From: Microcystis panniformis FACHB-1757 | GTDB taxonomy: Bacteria; Cyanobacteriota; Cyanobacteriia; Cyanobacteriales; Microcystaceae | Length of the DNA: 64,000 nt | Direction of reading: 5' to 3' | Assembly: GCF_001264245.1 (NCBI RefSeq) | Contig: NZ_CP011339.1 | Span: forward strand, 3,844,001-3,908,000 | Part shown: piece by piece, positions 45,765 to 53,788 of the stretch | Layout of the letters: every line of letters begins with the position of its first letter | How positions within the stretch are numbered: the stretch's first letter is position 1 | Position numbers and translations under genes: made by a program | The notes under the pieces: generated by a model | Database searches by the model: none | Seen by the model: the letters and a program-made list of their open reading frames with translations, nothing else | Told to the model about the DNA's origin: nothing

Positions 45765-45873
45765 GGCTCTTCTGGTACTGATAGAATATCCGCAAAATAG
45801 CCCTAAAAGTCTTGCCCGATAAGCATTTCACGATTCTATAAGCAAAAATTATCACACAAAGTCGAGAGGAGCC
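45765..45873. mobile_element. MITE, copy B (109 bp, internally shortened)
   Basis: It shares the GGCTCTTCT left end and most of the interior with copies A and C, but lacks about 23 bp after the left end. Its right end is GAGAGGAGCC, with one change. No clean target duplication is seen, so it is probably an older copy. Its right border lies 5 bp before the ATG of the glycosyltransferase remnant. Confidence 0.8.
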
Positions 45874-45878
45874 GACAT

Positions 45879-46133
45879 ATGAGTTTAAAACCTCAATCTC
45901 TAAGAACAAAAAAACATTTTAGCATAAATGTATTACTAATCATCCTCATTCTTTCACTAAGTATTTTTTTTAGGTTTTTTGAATTATCCCAAAAACCCTA
46001 CACAACAGACGAGGTAAGAACGCTGCTTAGATCCTCGCGATATACCAGTCAAGAGCTTATCTCTCAATCTTTTAATGGACAAATTCTTACTGTTAAAGAC
46101 CTAAACAAGTCGCTGCCTTTTTTGCCATCTTGA
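45879..46133 (+). pseudogene. N-terminal remnant of a GT-C glycosyltransferase
   Basis: An 84-aa frame holds one transmembrane helix (about 17-36) and then FFELSQKPYTTDEVRTLLRS and SFNGQILTVKDLNK. It parallels the start of the transferase at 36069-37580 (first helix, WHDESLVLLHLSGN, LFDGQI). The last residues (LPFLPS) come from the right inverted-repeat arm, so the gene was cut after about 77 codons. It is squeezed between two MITEs. Confidence 0.7.
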
Positions 46134-46357
46134 GGAAATTTGACGGCTCTTCTGGTTTCTGTGTGGAAACGAGGTCTATACCGATAGAATATCCGCAAAA
46201 TAGTCCTAAAAGTTTTGCCCAATAAGCACTTCAGGGTTCCATAAGCAAAAATTATCACACAAAGTCGAGAAGAGCCATTTGACTAACTAATAGAGTTCAA
46301 ACTATTAATTTTATCTTAACAGACAACAATTATAAATTTTTATTTTGATAATAAATC
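46109..46357 (-). repeat. 110-bp inverted repeat, right arm, interrupted by a MITE
   Basis: It is the reverse complement of 44689-44798. Its span of 249 bp equals 110 bp plus the 132-bp MITE plus a 7-bp target duplication, which confirms all three borders. Confidence 0.92.
46145..46276. mobile_element. MITE, copy C (132 bp) with 7-bp target duplication
   Basis: The ends GGCTCTTCT and AGAAGAGCC are perfect 9-bp inverted repeats. It is flanked by ATTTGAC on both sides (46138-46144 and 46277-46283). The partner arm at 44689-44798 has a single copy of this target, so this is a true insertion. No coding capacity. Confidence 0.95.
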
Positions 46358-46571
46358 AGTTTATTACAATCTATGTCAAAATGGGATATACTTATCGCAA
46401 AAAGGAAAATTTCTGCTATCGATGGGAATGTTAATGATCATCAGATTTGAGTTAAGGGTTTCTGCTTCAGTAATCACTAAAAAAAGCTGGTCAACCTTCA
46501 GCTAATTTCTCTACTTTGTTATTCCTGAAAACTTAATTATTTCCCAATTTAATTGCCATGTATGAGAGTCT

Positions 46572-46907
46572 ATGAACACATTTACTCCCCATCAAATTGT
46601 TAGTTTATTCTGCAAAAATCGAACTTTATACGGAGAAGTAATTCAAGTGATCGAAAGTCGTTCGGCTCTTTGGGTGCGTCCTCTTTGGTTAATTGTAGCC
46701 GATAATTTTGAGACCATTGATGTGCGGGAAGGGTCTGATTTAATCCTGCCGATCGAGTTATTTAACCCCGCCTTAGATACAGAAGTTTTACCCCTATTCT
46801 CCCAAGTAGTTAAAGATAATTATATCGCCAATATTTCCTATCCTCTCCAGGACTTTGTGGAGAAAGTTTGTCAAAATTATCCCGAATATTTTCAGAAAAA
46901 TCTATGA
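46572..46907 (+). CDS. Hypothetical protein, 111 aa
   Basis: A small soluble protein beginning MNTFTPHQIVSLFCKNRTLY. The part YGEVIQVIESRSALWVRPLW suggests a small beta-barrel, and the rest is mixed. No named family comes to mind. Its TGA overlaps the ATG of the class II aldolase gene by four bases (ATGA), so the pair is translationally coupled and likely works in one process. Confidence 0.75.
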   Translation: MNTFTPHQIVSLFCKNRTLYGEVIQVIESRSALWVRPLWLIVADNFETIDVREGSDLILPIELFNPALDTEVLPLFSQVVKDNYIANISYPLQDFVEKVCQNYPEYFQKNL

Positions 46908-47515
46908 TTGATGAAGGCTATGTTAAATACGATTGTACTTGGATTCCTGACCGTCCCTTAATAAGCTTAGAGATTGCAGAATTAAATTATTGGCGCAATC
47001 GCCTCTATCGACTGGGATTAATCGGTCAATACGATAACGGAATCGGTTTTGGGAATGTGAGTCAACGAGGAAAAATAGACAAAGAAATCATTATTTCTGG
47101 CACTAACACTGGGGGAATTCCAGTATTAAATGAATCCCATTACACCACAGTTATAGACTACGATTGGAAAGAAAATAGTGTCACTTGTCGGGGAACAATT
47201 GCCGCTTCTTCAGAAACTCTCACCCATGCAGCGATTTATGAAGCGAATCCCCAGATTAATGGGGTGATTCATATTCATCATCGCCCCCTGTGGCAAAATT
47301 TGATGTATCGAGTGCCGACCACCCAAGAAAATATCGCCTATGGAACCCCAGAAATGGCCGCAGAAATTATCCGTTTATGTCAAGAAGATCGTCTAGAGGA
47401 GCAACAAATTTTAGTGATGAGTGGTCATGAAGAAGGAATTATCGCCTTTGGGCAAGATTTAGCAAAAGCGGGTAATTTACTATTAGCCTATTACCAGCAA
47501 TCTCAATCATCTTGA
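46904..47515 (+). CDS. Class II aldolase/adducin-family protein
   Basis: A 203-aa protein of the fuculose-aldolase/epimerase fold. Features are GFGNVSQRG (about 45-53), ISGTNTGGIP, an HIHHRP zinc-ligand motif (about 125-130) and a later MSGHEEGI histidine (about 173-180). Such enzymes cleave or epimerise phosphosugars or dehydrate methylthioribulose phosphate; the substrate is not clear. ATG at 46904 is chosen because it overlaps the stop of the upstream gene; a longer frame from 46868 would lie inside that gene. Confidence 0.82.
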   Translation: MIDEGYVKYDCTWIPDRPLISLEIAELNYWRNRLYRLGLIGQYDNGIGFGNVSQRGKIDKEIIISGTNTGGIPVLNESHYTTVIDYDWKENSVTCRGTIAASSETLTHAAIYEANPQINGVIHIHHRPLWQNLMYRVPTTQENIAYGTPEMAAEIIRLCQEDRLEEQQILVMSGHEEGIIAFGQDLAKAGNLLLAYYQQSQSS

Positions 47516-47621
47516 AAGTGACCTCCCCTCCAACTCAGCACCAGGGAGACAAAAGTGGTTTTAATTTAGTCGTTTTCATGTTAACTTGTTCTGTAGATTT
47601 TCGTTTTTGAGGAATGCCATC

Positions 47622-47825
47622 GTGATCGACATCTTCCATCATCTATCTGTCTCGATCGACTTTTCGCCTCTCACCAATGTCTTGATGACTATTTCGGAGC
47701 AAGACGTGGATATCATCGGGAATGTCCAGAAATCCTTCTCAAATTTCGTCAAAACTGGGCAAGCATGGGCCCTATTAATCGGTTTGATTGTCGGTTATAT
47801 GTTTCGAGGTTTTACTTCTTATTAG
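47622..47825 (+). CDS. Small single-pass membrane protein, 67 aa
   Basis: The chosen start is GTG at 47622, preceded by GAGGAA. The protein has a soluble N-terminal part (IDIFHHLSVSIDFSPLTN) and one transmembrane helix near the end (WALLIGLIVGYMFRGF). I recognise no family, but the shape is typical of small cyanobacterial membrane proteins. A longer frame from a TTG at 47586 is less likely. Confidence 0.6.
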   Translation: MIDIFHHLSVSIDFSPLTNVLMTISEQDVDIIGNVQKSFSNFVKTGQAWALLIGLIVGYMFRGFTSY

Positions 47826-47994
47826 CTTTTCGCCTATCAGCCTTCAGCCAGAGCGAGCAATTCTTGCTATTCTTATGTTTGTAGAGTTGGAGATTTTTCT
47901 AACCTGAAGCGGTAATGCTATCAGCGCCGGATTATCCCTAAAAATTGTTCAGCATATTTTAGTTAACTTTATCCACAATCATCTAACGAAAACA

Positions 47995-49383
47995 GTGACA
48001 GCAAAGAAAACTTGGAGCGATCGCTTTGAAGGTAGTCTCCATCCTACGATCGTAGAATTTAACGCCAGTATTGGCTTTGATATCGAATTAATCGAGTATG
48101 ATCTCACCGGATCGATCGCTCACGCTAAAATGCTCGCCTATACGGGTATTATCAGCCCCGAAGAAGCAGATAGTCTCGTCTCTGGATTGGAACAAATTCG
48201 TCAAGAATATCGCACCGGCAACTTTAACCCCGGCATCGATCAAGAGGACGTGCATTTTGCCGTGGAACGTCGTTTAACCGAGATTGTGGGAGATGTGGGC
48301 AAAAAACTGCACACGGCCCGTTCGCGGAATGATCAGGTAGGAACGGATATTCGTCTGTATCTTAGACAACAAATCGATGATATTAGGCAAGAAATTCGCA
48401 ATTTTCAGCAAGCTTTAGTCAATCACGCTGAAAACCATCTAGAAACCCTGATCCCCGGTTATACCCACCTACAGCGCGCCCAACCGATTAGTTTAGCCCA
48501 TCATCTCCTAGCTTATTTTCAAATGGCCGAACGGGATCACCAAAGATTAGGGGAAATTCGCGCCAGGACTAATATTTCGCCCCTAGGATGCGGGGCCTTA
48601 GCGGGGACGACTTTTCCCATCGATCGTCATTACAGCGCCAATTTACTCGATTTTGAGCAGGTGTATAACAATAGTCTCGATGGAGTTAGCGATCGAGATT
48701 TTGCCATTGAATTTATGACGGCCGCTAGTCTGATTATGGTCCACCTGAGCCGTTTGAGCGAAGAAATAATTCTCTGGTCTTCCCAAGAATTTAGTTTTAT
48801 CACTCTCACCGATAGTTGTGCCACGGGATCTAGCATTATGCCCCAGAAAAAAAATCCCGATGTTCCCGAATTAGTGCGCGGCAAAACAGGGCGGGTTTTT
48901 GGGCATTTACAGGCGTTATTGACCTTAATGAAGGGTTTACCCCTGGCCTATAACAAAGACTTGCAGGAGGACAAGGAAGCGTTATTTGATGGCGTTAAAA
49001 CCGTGCGGATTTGTTTGCAAGCGATGACGGTACTTTTAGCCACCGGAATTCAATTTAAAACCGACCGATTAGCTAACGCGGTGGCGGAAGATTTTTCTAA
49101 TGCGACGGATGTGGCGGATTATTTAGCCAGTAAGGGGATTCCCTTCCGAGAAGCTTATAATTTAGTCGGGAAAGTGGTTAAAAGCAGTTTGGCAGCCGGT
49201 AAGTTATTGAAAGATTTAACCCTGACGGAATGGCAAGAATTACATCCAGCTTTTCAGGCCGATATCTATGACGCGATCGCTCCTCGTCAGGTGGTGGCGG
49301 CCCGTAATAGCTATGGTGGCACAGGTTTTGAACAAGTGCGATCGGCTTTAATTCAAGCTAAAGCCATTCTCGATCATGATTGA
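47995..49383 (+). CDS. argH: Argininosuccinate lyase
   Basis: A 462-aa enzyme that splits argininosuccinate into arginine and fumarate, the last step of arginine synthesis. The family signature with the catalytic serine loop is GSSIMPQKKNPD (about 279-290). Other conserved blocks are DEDVH-like QEDVHFAVERRL and TARSRNDQVGTD. The start is a GTG at 47995 with AACGAAAACA before it. Length is normal. Confidence 0.96.
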   Translation: MTAKKTWSDRFEGSLHPTIVEFNASIGFDIELIEYDLTGSIAHAKMLAYTGIISPEEADSLVSGLEQIRQEYRTGNFNPGIDQEDVHFAVERRLTEIVGDVGKKLHTARSRNDQVGTDIRLYLRQQIDDIRQEIRNFQQALVNHAENHLETLIPGYTHLQRAQPISLAHHLLAYFQMAERDHQRLGEIRARTNISPLGCGALAGTTFPIDRHYSANLLDFEQVYNNSLDGVSDRDFAIEFMTAASLIMVHLSRLSEEIILWSSQEFSFITLTDSCATGSSIMPQKKNPDVPELVRGKTGRVFGHLQALLTLMKGLPLAYNKDLQEDKEALFDGVKTVRICLQAMTVLLATGIQFKTDRLANAVAEDFSNATDVADYLASKGIPFREAYNLVGKVVKSSLAAGKLLKDLTLTEWQELHPAFQADIYDAIAPRQVVAARNSYGGTGFEQVRSALIQAKAILDHD

Positions 49384-49426
49384 TATTGTTAGGGGTTTTG
49401 GGGTTTTGGGGTATTAGTTAAAATTT

Positions 49427-49461
49427 CCCTATCTCCCTATCTCCCTATCTCCCTATCTCCT
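49427..49461. repeat. CCCTATCT octamer tract
   Basis: About four copies of CCCTATCT lie just before the start of the Nudix gene, in its leader. Confidence 0.8.
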
Positions 49462-49468
49462 AATTCCT

Positions 49469-49924
49469 ATGGATCGTGTTTGGCATTTTATTAAAAGTGT
49501 GATGGGAATTATCTTTCGTCATCCTGTAACTGGGGTGACAATAATTCCGCTGCTTGCTGATGGTACAATTGTTTTAATCCGACGCAGAGACACCGGCAAA
49601 TGGGCCCTACCGGGGGGAATGATCGATTGGGGGGAAGATATTTTTAATACTGCTCAAAGGGAATTAAAAGAGGAAACAGGATTAAATTTAGTCAGTTTAG
49701 GGCGTTTAGTCGGGGTTTATTCCTCTTTTGAGCGTGATCCGCGCATTCACTCTATTTCATTGTTAATTGAAGTGACAGCGGCGGGGAATTTTCAGATCAA
49801 AGATACATTAGAAGTTAGTGAGGTGAGAGCTTTTAGCGTCGAAACTTTACCTCTAGGCAATCTCAGTCACGATAACGATCGCCAACTAGAAGATTATCTC
49901 AGGGGTGCCACTGTAGTGGCTTGA
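49469..49924 (+). CDS. Nudix hydrolase
   Basis: A 151-aa protein with a complete Nudix box at residues 50-72: G50, E56, R64, E65, E68, E69 and G71 in GGMIDWGEDIFNTAQRELKE followed by ETGL. These bind Mg2+ and cleave nucleoside-diphosphate-linked compounds. An N-terminal FRHPVTGVTIIPLLADGTIV gives the usual first strands. The substrate is unknown. The gene lies 85 bp after argH in the same direction. Confidence 0.92.
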   Translation: MDRVWHFIKSVMGIIFRHPVTGVTIIPLLADGTIVLIRRRDTGKWALPGGMIDWGEDIFNTAQRELKEETGLNLVSLGRLVGVYSSFERDPRIHSISLLIEVTAAGNFQIKDTLEVSEVRAFSVETLPLGNLSHDNDRQLEDYLRGATVVA

Positions 49925-49999
49925 TGTCGAGGGAAAGATAGTGGAGTTAGAAAGTTTGGTTAAAGGCAAGTGAGATAATATTTGGGGGAAATCAACACA

Positions 50000-51040
50000 A
50001 TGAAATTTGATTTTGATGTGGTAAAAGTAAATGCCAAAGGTCAGGAAGTCGAACGAAAAAAGGCAGAAGCCTCATATTTCGCCCAAGATTTGGGCAACGG
50101 CATCACCTTAGAAATGGTCGCCATCCCGGGGGGAACTTTCACGATGGGAACGGAAGACGAGGAAATCGAAAGACTGGTAAAAATATTTAATATCGAAAAA
50201 CTGCTTAAAAAATTTGATGCGGAATGGGAGATCAAAAGACTGGAATGGGAGTACGCCTGTCGTGGTAGGAATAATATCCCAGCCAGACAGTCGCTCTGTA
50301 GAAGAATCAGACGAGCCATAATTACATTATCAGAGCGCAAGTCCGTAACTGTCCCACCCTTCTTTATGGGTAAATATCCTATCACCCAGGCTCAGTGGAA
50401 AGCGATCGCCTCTCGCACGGATTTAAAAGTTAAACAAGACCTTTATTTCAACCCAGCCTATTTTAAAGACCGTCCCGATAGCGATCGCCGTCCCGTGGAA
50501 CAAGTCAAATGGTACGAGGCGATCGAGTTCTGTGCGAGATTATCAAAACTAACGGTTCGGGAATACCGATTACCGAGTGAAGCGGAATGGGAATACGCTT
50601 GTCGTGCCGGGACGACCACCCCATTTTACTTTGGGGAAACCATTACGGGGGAATTGGCTAACTACAATGCCGGCTATACCTACGCCGATGAACCCAAAGG
50701 AGAATATCGAGAAGAAACGACTCCTGTGGGACAATTTCCCCCAAACGCCTTTGGACTGTACGATATGCACGGCAATGTCTGGGAGTGGTGCGCCGATACT
50801 TGGCACTATAACTATGACGGTGCGCCGAGTGATGGCAGTGCTTGGATAGAAAATGGTGATGATAATTATGGTGATGATTATTGTTCTCCTCTGCGGGGCG
50901 GTTGTTGGTACAGCGATCCGGATGAATGCCGTTCCGCTTACCGCAGACGCGCTTCCCGCGGCTCCATGCTCCGCCGCTACTTCGACTTCAACCTCGACGG
51001 CGGTTTTCGGGTGGTGTGCGGTGCTGGGAGGACTTTGTAA
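50000..51040 (+). CDS. Formylglycine-generating enzyme (SUMF1/FGE-sulfatase) domain protein
   Basis: A 346-aa protein. The family start MVAIPGGTFTMGTEDEE and the FFMGKYPITQAQWKAIA block are separated by about 60 unusual residues that contain EWEYACRGRNN, a second version of the EWEYACRAGTT motif found in its normal place near residue 195. The C-terminal block GNVWEWCAD, LRGGCWYSD, and GGFRVV is complete. Cyanobacterial members are often fused or linked to kinases or other effectors; catalytic oxidation of cysteine is not certain. ATG at 50000 is used, since GGGGGAAA lies before it. Confidence 0.85.
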   Translation: MKFDFDVVKVNAKGQEVERKKAEASYFAQDLGNGITLEMVAIPGGTFTMGTEDEEIERLVKIFNIEKLLKKFDAEWEIKRLEWEYACRGRNNIPARQSLCRRIRRAIITLSERKSVTVPPFFMGKYPITQAQWKAIASRTDLKVKQDLYFNPAYFKDRPDSDRRPVEQVKWYEAIEFCARLSKLTVREYRLPSEAEWEYACRAGTTTPFYFGETITGELANYNAGYTYADEPKGEYREETTPVGQFPPNAFGLYDMHGNVWEWCADTWHYNYDGAPSDGSAWIENGDDNYGDDYCSPLRGGCWYSDPDECRSAYRRRASRGSMLRRYFDFNLDGGFRVVCGAGRTL

Positions 51041-51245
51041 CCCTTTTTCTCTTTTTTCCCTTTTTACCCTCATTCCCTATTTTTTCTCTTTCCTTTTCTT
51101 TCCCGCCCTTAGGCGGGTCGATTTTTTTGAGAAAATGGCGTTAATGTTAAATTTTATTAAGGCAATGAAAGAATTATCGGTTATCAGTTGGGAAGGTGGT
51201 GTTATATTATGGGTAGTAAAGTTGCTCAAAAAGCCAGCTACAACC

Positions 51246-51491
51246 ATGAGCGCTCTTGTCAAACCCTCTGGCCTGATTCCCAAAGGATTGCGGGTGCAAC
51301 AGATTAATAATCTCACCCTATTCAAATTTACAGATGAACTGGGCGATCGGATGCAGACGCTTCTTGACAAGAAAAAAGCTGATGATCTCACCCCGGAGGA
51401 AGTCCTTGAGCTAGAAGCGATTGGCGAACTCGACCAAATTTTCAGCTACATCAACGCTGTCATTGCCGCCAGAGTAAATGGTCATTCCTAA
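51246..51491 (+). CDS. Hypothetical protein, 81 aa, partner of the HNH gene
   Basis: A soluble protein, MSALVKPSGLIPKGLRVQQI..., with an acidic helical C-terminal half (LTPEEVLELEAIGELDQIFSY). The ATG at 51246 is chosen because an upstream open frame has no family-like content. The gene overlaps the downstream HNH gene by 14 bp. From memory this pair recurs in cyanobacteria, which suggests coupling such as a nuclease and its control protein; that is inference. Confidence 0.65.
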   Translation: MSALVKPSGLIPKGLRVQQINNLTLFKFTDELGDRMQTLLDKKKADDLTPEEVLELEAIGELDQIFSYINAVIAARVNGHS

Positions 51492-51684
51492 ATCGCTCTA
51501 CCATATTGTTCGACAACGCGCTAGGTTCCGGTGTGAATACTGTCACTATCCCGAACTCCTCAGTTCCGCCCCTCTTTCGATCGACCATATTCAACCCTTT
51601 ATCCAGAATGCCCGACGGCAATGGATAGCGGGCCAACTCCATCCACCCAAGGATGACCCACGACAAGAAATTAGTGAGACTTAA
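51478..51684 (+). pseudogene. HNH endonuclease, truncated
   Basis: A 68-aa frame begins with a good HNH start: ARFRCEYCHYPELLSSAPLS then IDHIQP, giving the CxxC pair and the first histidine of the H-N-H site. The usual continuation with GG, N and a second CxxC is absent, and the reading turns to FIQNARRQW and soon stops. The second half of the active site is therefore missing. Confidence 0.7.
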
Positions 51685-52117
51685 GGCGTGGTTTAAAAAA
51701 GGTTGATTGGGAGTAACAAAAGCTTAATCCTGATTATTTATTCCCCCTTTTGTCGTTTGCATAAGTAGAAAACGGGTTTCTCCGAGAAACCCGTTTTCTG
51801 TGGGTTACTCAACGGATTTAAAAATTAGGTAAAACCCTACACTCGGCCCCCAGGAAAAACTTTTTGCCGCATACCCTAAATAGGGTCTGCGGCAAAAAGT
51901 ACGGGCGAAGCATTCGGATAGAAAATCTACGGTTTCACCGATAGGTTATTGCCCGAATGCTTCGCCCCTACAGGACACGGGCCGATGAAGACGCAAGGTT
52001 TTGAACGACGATTCTCTCAAAATCTTGCACCTGTGAGAGCAAAACAGAACCCTAAAACCCTTACCTCGTCTATATTTCACATTTATTCAGCATACCCTAA
52101 ATATTGGCTTTCTCTCT
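51685..52117. other. 433-bp convergent region filled with inverted repeats
   Basis: Besides the 33-bp hairpin at 51767 it holds ACTTTTTGCCGC with GCGGCAAAAAGT (51859-51900) and GGGCGAAGCATTCGG with CCGAATGCTTCGCCC (51903-51967). No frame looks coding. The repeats are probably mobile or terminator-like dispersed elements. Confidence 0.6.
51767..51799. terminator. 33-bp hairpin, bidirectional terminator-like, copy 1
   Basis: A perfect 15-bp stem AGAAAACGGGTTTCT with its complement around CCG, bounded by A- and T-rich stem ends. The same 33 bp plus about 20 bp of flank recurs at 60054. Both copies sit between convergent genes, as expected of a two-way terminator. Confidence 0.75.
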
Positions 52118-53200
52118 TTAACGGCTGATTGTGCGAAGTTGCTGCAGAAGTTGATCAAGAATGTCTTCCATCTCTTCCGGGCTTCTGCCCATCCTGACCG
52201 GTCCGCGCAGAAACTCTTTAACCGTTATCTTTTTATCGCGGAAGTCACGGACAAAATTATAGATTTTTTCGGTGGATTGAACTTGTAATTTCATCTCCTC
52301 TAGCATTTGCTCAATCGGGTCGATGCCATCCTTCTCACAAGCGCGACTGGCCCTCACCATCTCGCCTTCCGGGGTATTTCGCACCGAGCGCAGTTCTCTT
52401 TTCAGGTTCTCGTATTGCTTTTTAAGTAGTTCGTTATTGGTTTCAACCCTCTCGCACTGTCGTTGGAGGTCGCTTTCCGATGAGCCTTCAACCGCGAAAG
52501 AGTCCCCCATTTGATACTGTCGTTCGATTTCGAGCAGTTTAGCAATATCTCCCTCCTTATAGGCACGGTTGACCTCCTTCATGATCTCATTGTGACGCAT
52601 CCGAGTTTCGGGATCCGTAACCTTGTCGGGGTGAAAAATCTCGGCCATTCTCAGGAAAGTGCGGCGTATTTGTCTAGATTCAGGAGATTTAGGCGAGCTT
52701 TCAGGTGATAGCTCTGTTCCATCATCGTGACGGCCATAGGAGTCTTCCCCAGAGAAGAAATCCTGCGCGGATTGCTCCGATGCTCCTTCTGGTTCTTCGT
52801 CTCCGAAAAGTTCGTCAAGTTCTTCATCTCCATCGTCAAATTTTGGGCTAATCACCCCCGTTAACTGAAGTGTCTCGTAAATTCCGAGAATCCTTTTTTT
52901 TGTCTGCTGCCCCATTTTTCTAGCAGTGAGGATTTCGTCAAAAAGGGCGTGTATTTCGCGGTCGAGGTCGCTAAGTTTTTGATAGAGGGGTTGCCCTCTC
53001 TGGAAAATCTCCGTGGCCAGGGAACGCATCTGGTCGAGGAATTTCTTCAGTTCGTTGCGTTTTCTGCCAATCTGCTTAAGGAGCCACTGATGCTCCTCCT
53101 CTAAAGCTTGGAGACGAAAATGTAGGGAAGACAGAGCCAAGGAAGGAGAGGTAGGCGAATCAGAGGAGTTCGGTGATTTCGGCTTTTTAGATCTGGTCAT
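52118..53200 (-). CDS. J-domain protein
   Basis: A 360-aa protein with a coiled N-terminal half (about 25-110), an acidic linker, a J-domain in the middle (about 175-235, RRTFLRMAEIFHPDKVTD with the essential HPD) and a further coiled coil (about 245-300). It should recruit and stimulate an Hsp70; the client is unknown. The placement of the J-domain away from the N-terminus, with no G/F or client-binding domain, marks it as type III. Confidence 0.85.
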   Translation of the reverse strand: MTRSKKPKSPNSSDSPTSPSLALSSLHFRLQALEEEHQWLLKQIGRKRNELKKFLDQMRSLATEIFQRGQPLYQKLSDLDREIHALFDEILTARKMGQQTKKRILGIYETLQLTGVISPKFDDGDEELDELFGDEEPEGASEQSAQDFFSGEDSYGRHDDGTELSPESSPKSPESRQIRRTFLRMAEIFHPDKVTDPETRMRHNEIMKEVNRAYKEGDIAKLLEIERQYQMGDSFAVEGSSESDLQRQCERVETNNELLKKQYENLKRELRSVRNTPEGEMVRASRACEKDGIDPIEQMLEEMKLQVQSTEKIYNFVRDFRDKKITVKEFLRGPVRMGRSPEEMEDILDQLLQQLRTISR

Positions 53201-53280
53201 TACTTTGGGGTGAAAGCATATTGTCTATTCTACCAAGCCGGAAGGAACCGCATTCCCAAAACTTACCCTTGGCTCATTTT

Positions 53281-53500
53281 GTTGTTTCTCCCCACCTCCC
53301 TGCTCCCCACTTCCCCAACCTCCCCACTTCCCCACTCCCCCACCTCCCCACTTCATAATTCATAATTCCCCACTTCCCCAACCTCCCCACTTCCCCACTT
53401 CCCCACTTCCCCAATTCCCCAATTCCCCACCTCCCCACTTCCCCACTTCCCCACCTCCCCACTTCCCCAATTCCCCACTTTCCCACTTCCATCACCCCAT
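53281..53500. repeat. C-rich octamer tract (CTTCCCCA type)
   Basis: About 220 bp of imperfect ACTTCCCC/ACCTCCCC units lie upstream of the J-domain gene. A leftward frame through it gives only G-W-E-V-R repeats and is not a gene. Confidence 0.9.
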
Positions 53501-53510
53501 CACCCCTGCT

Positions 53511-53788
53511 CCAGCGCCCTACGGAAACCTTTTTAAGTGGCTAGAAGCTAGATATATCAATGGTCTTAATTAATTCTTATCAATCGAATTAAATTTTTGT
53601 ACATAAAATTCTCGCTCAGATTAATTATTTTTTCCAAATTCCGCTAGACTTATTTATTAAGTTCAATCAAGACTCAATATTCCATAGCTAAATTTCTATA
53701 GCACGGGCTAGAAGGAAAGTTTAGCGAGGGATTCCTTTACCCATAATTCAGCACACATATTTGCTTTAGCAAGCAGGTAGGAGATTCT
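53511..53788 (+). promoter_or_regulatory. AT-rich leader/promoter region of the cmp-type operon
   Basis: This 280-bp region is AT-rich and precedes a four-gene transporter operon. It has LysR-like inverted TTA/TAA pairs, such as TTATCAATCGAATTAA near 53577 and TTATTTATTAAG near 53650. CmpR, a LysR regulator, controls cmp operons, and these are only candidate sites. I found no GTA-N8-TAC NtcA site, which nitrate operons usually have. Confidence 0.35.

Noticed and set aside
45721..45909. 62-codon leftward frame and a similar one at 46064-46258
   Set aside because: Both are the antisense reading of MITE copies B and C.
50570..51073. 167-codon leftward frame and several overlapping rightward frames
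   Set aside because: They are shadows of the formylglycine-generating-enzyme-like gene and have low-complexity composition.
53274..53495. Leftward 73-codon frame of G-E-V-G-R-W-G repeats
   Set aside because: It is translation of a C-rich octamer tract with no protein-like composition.
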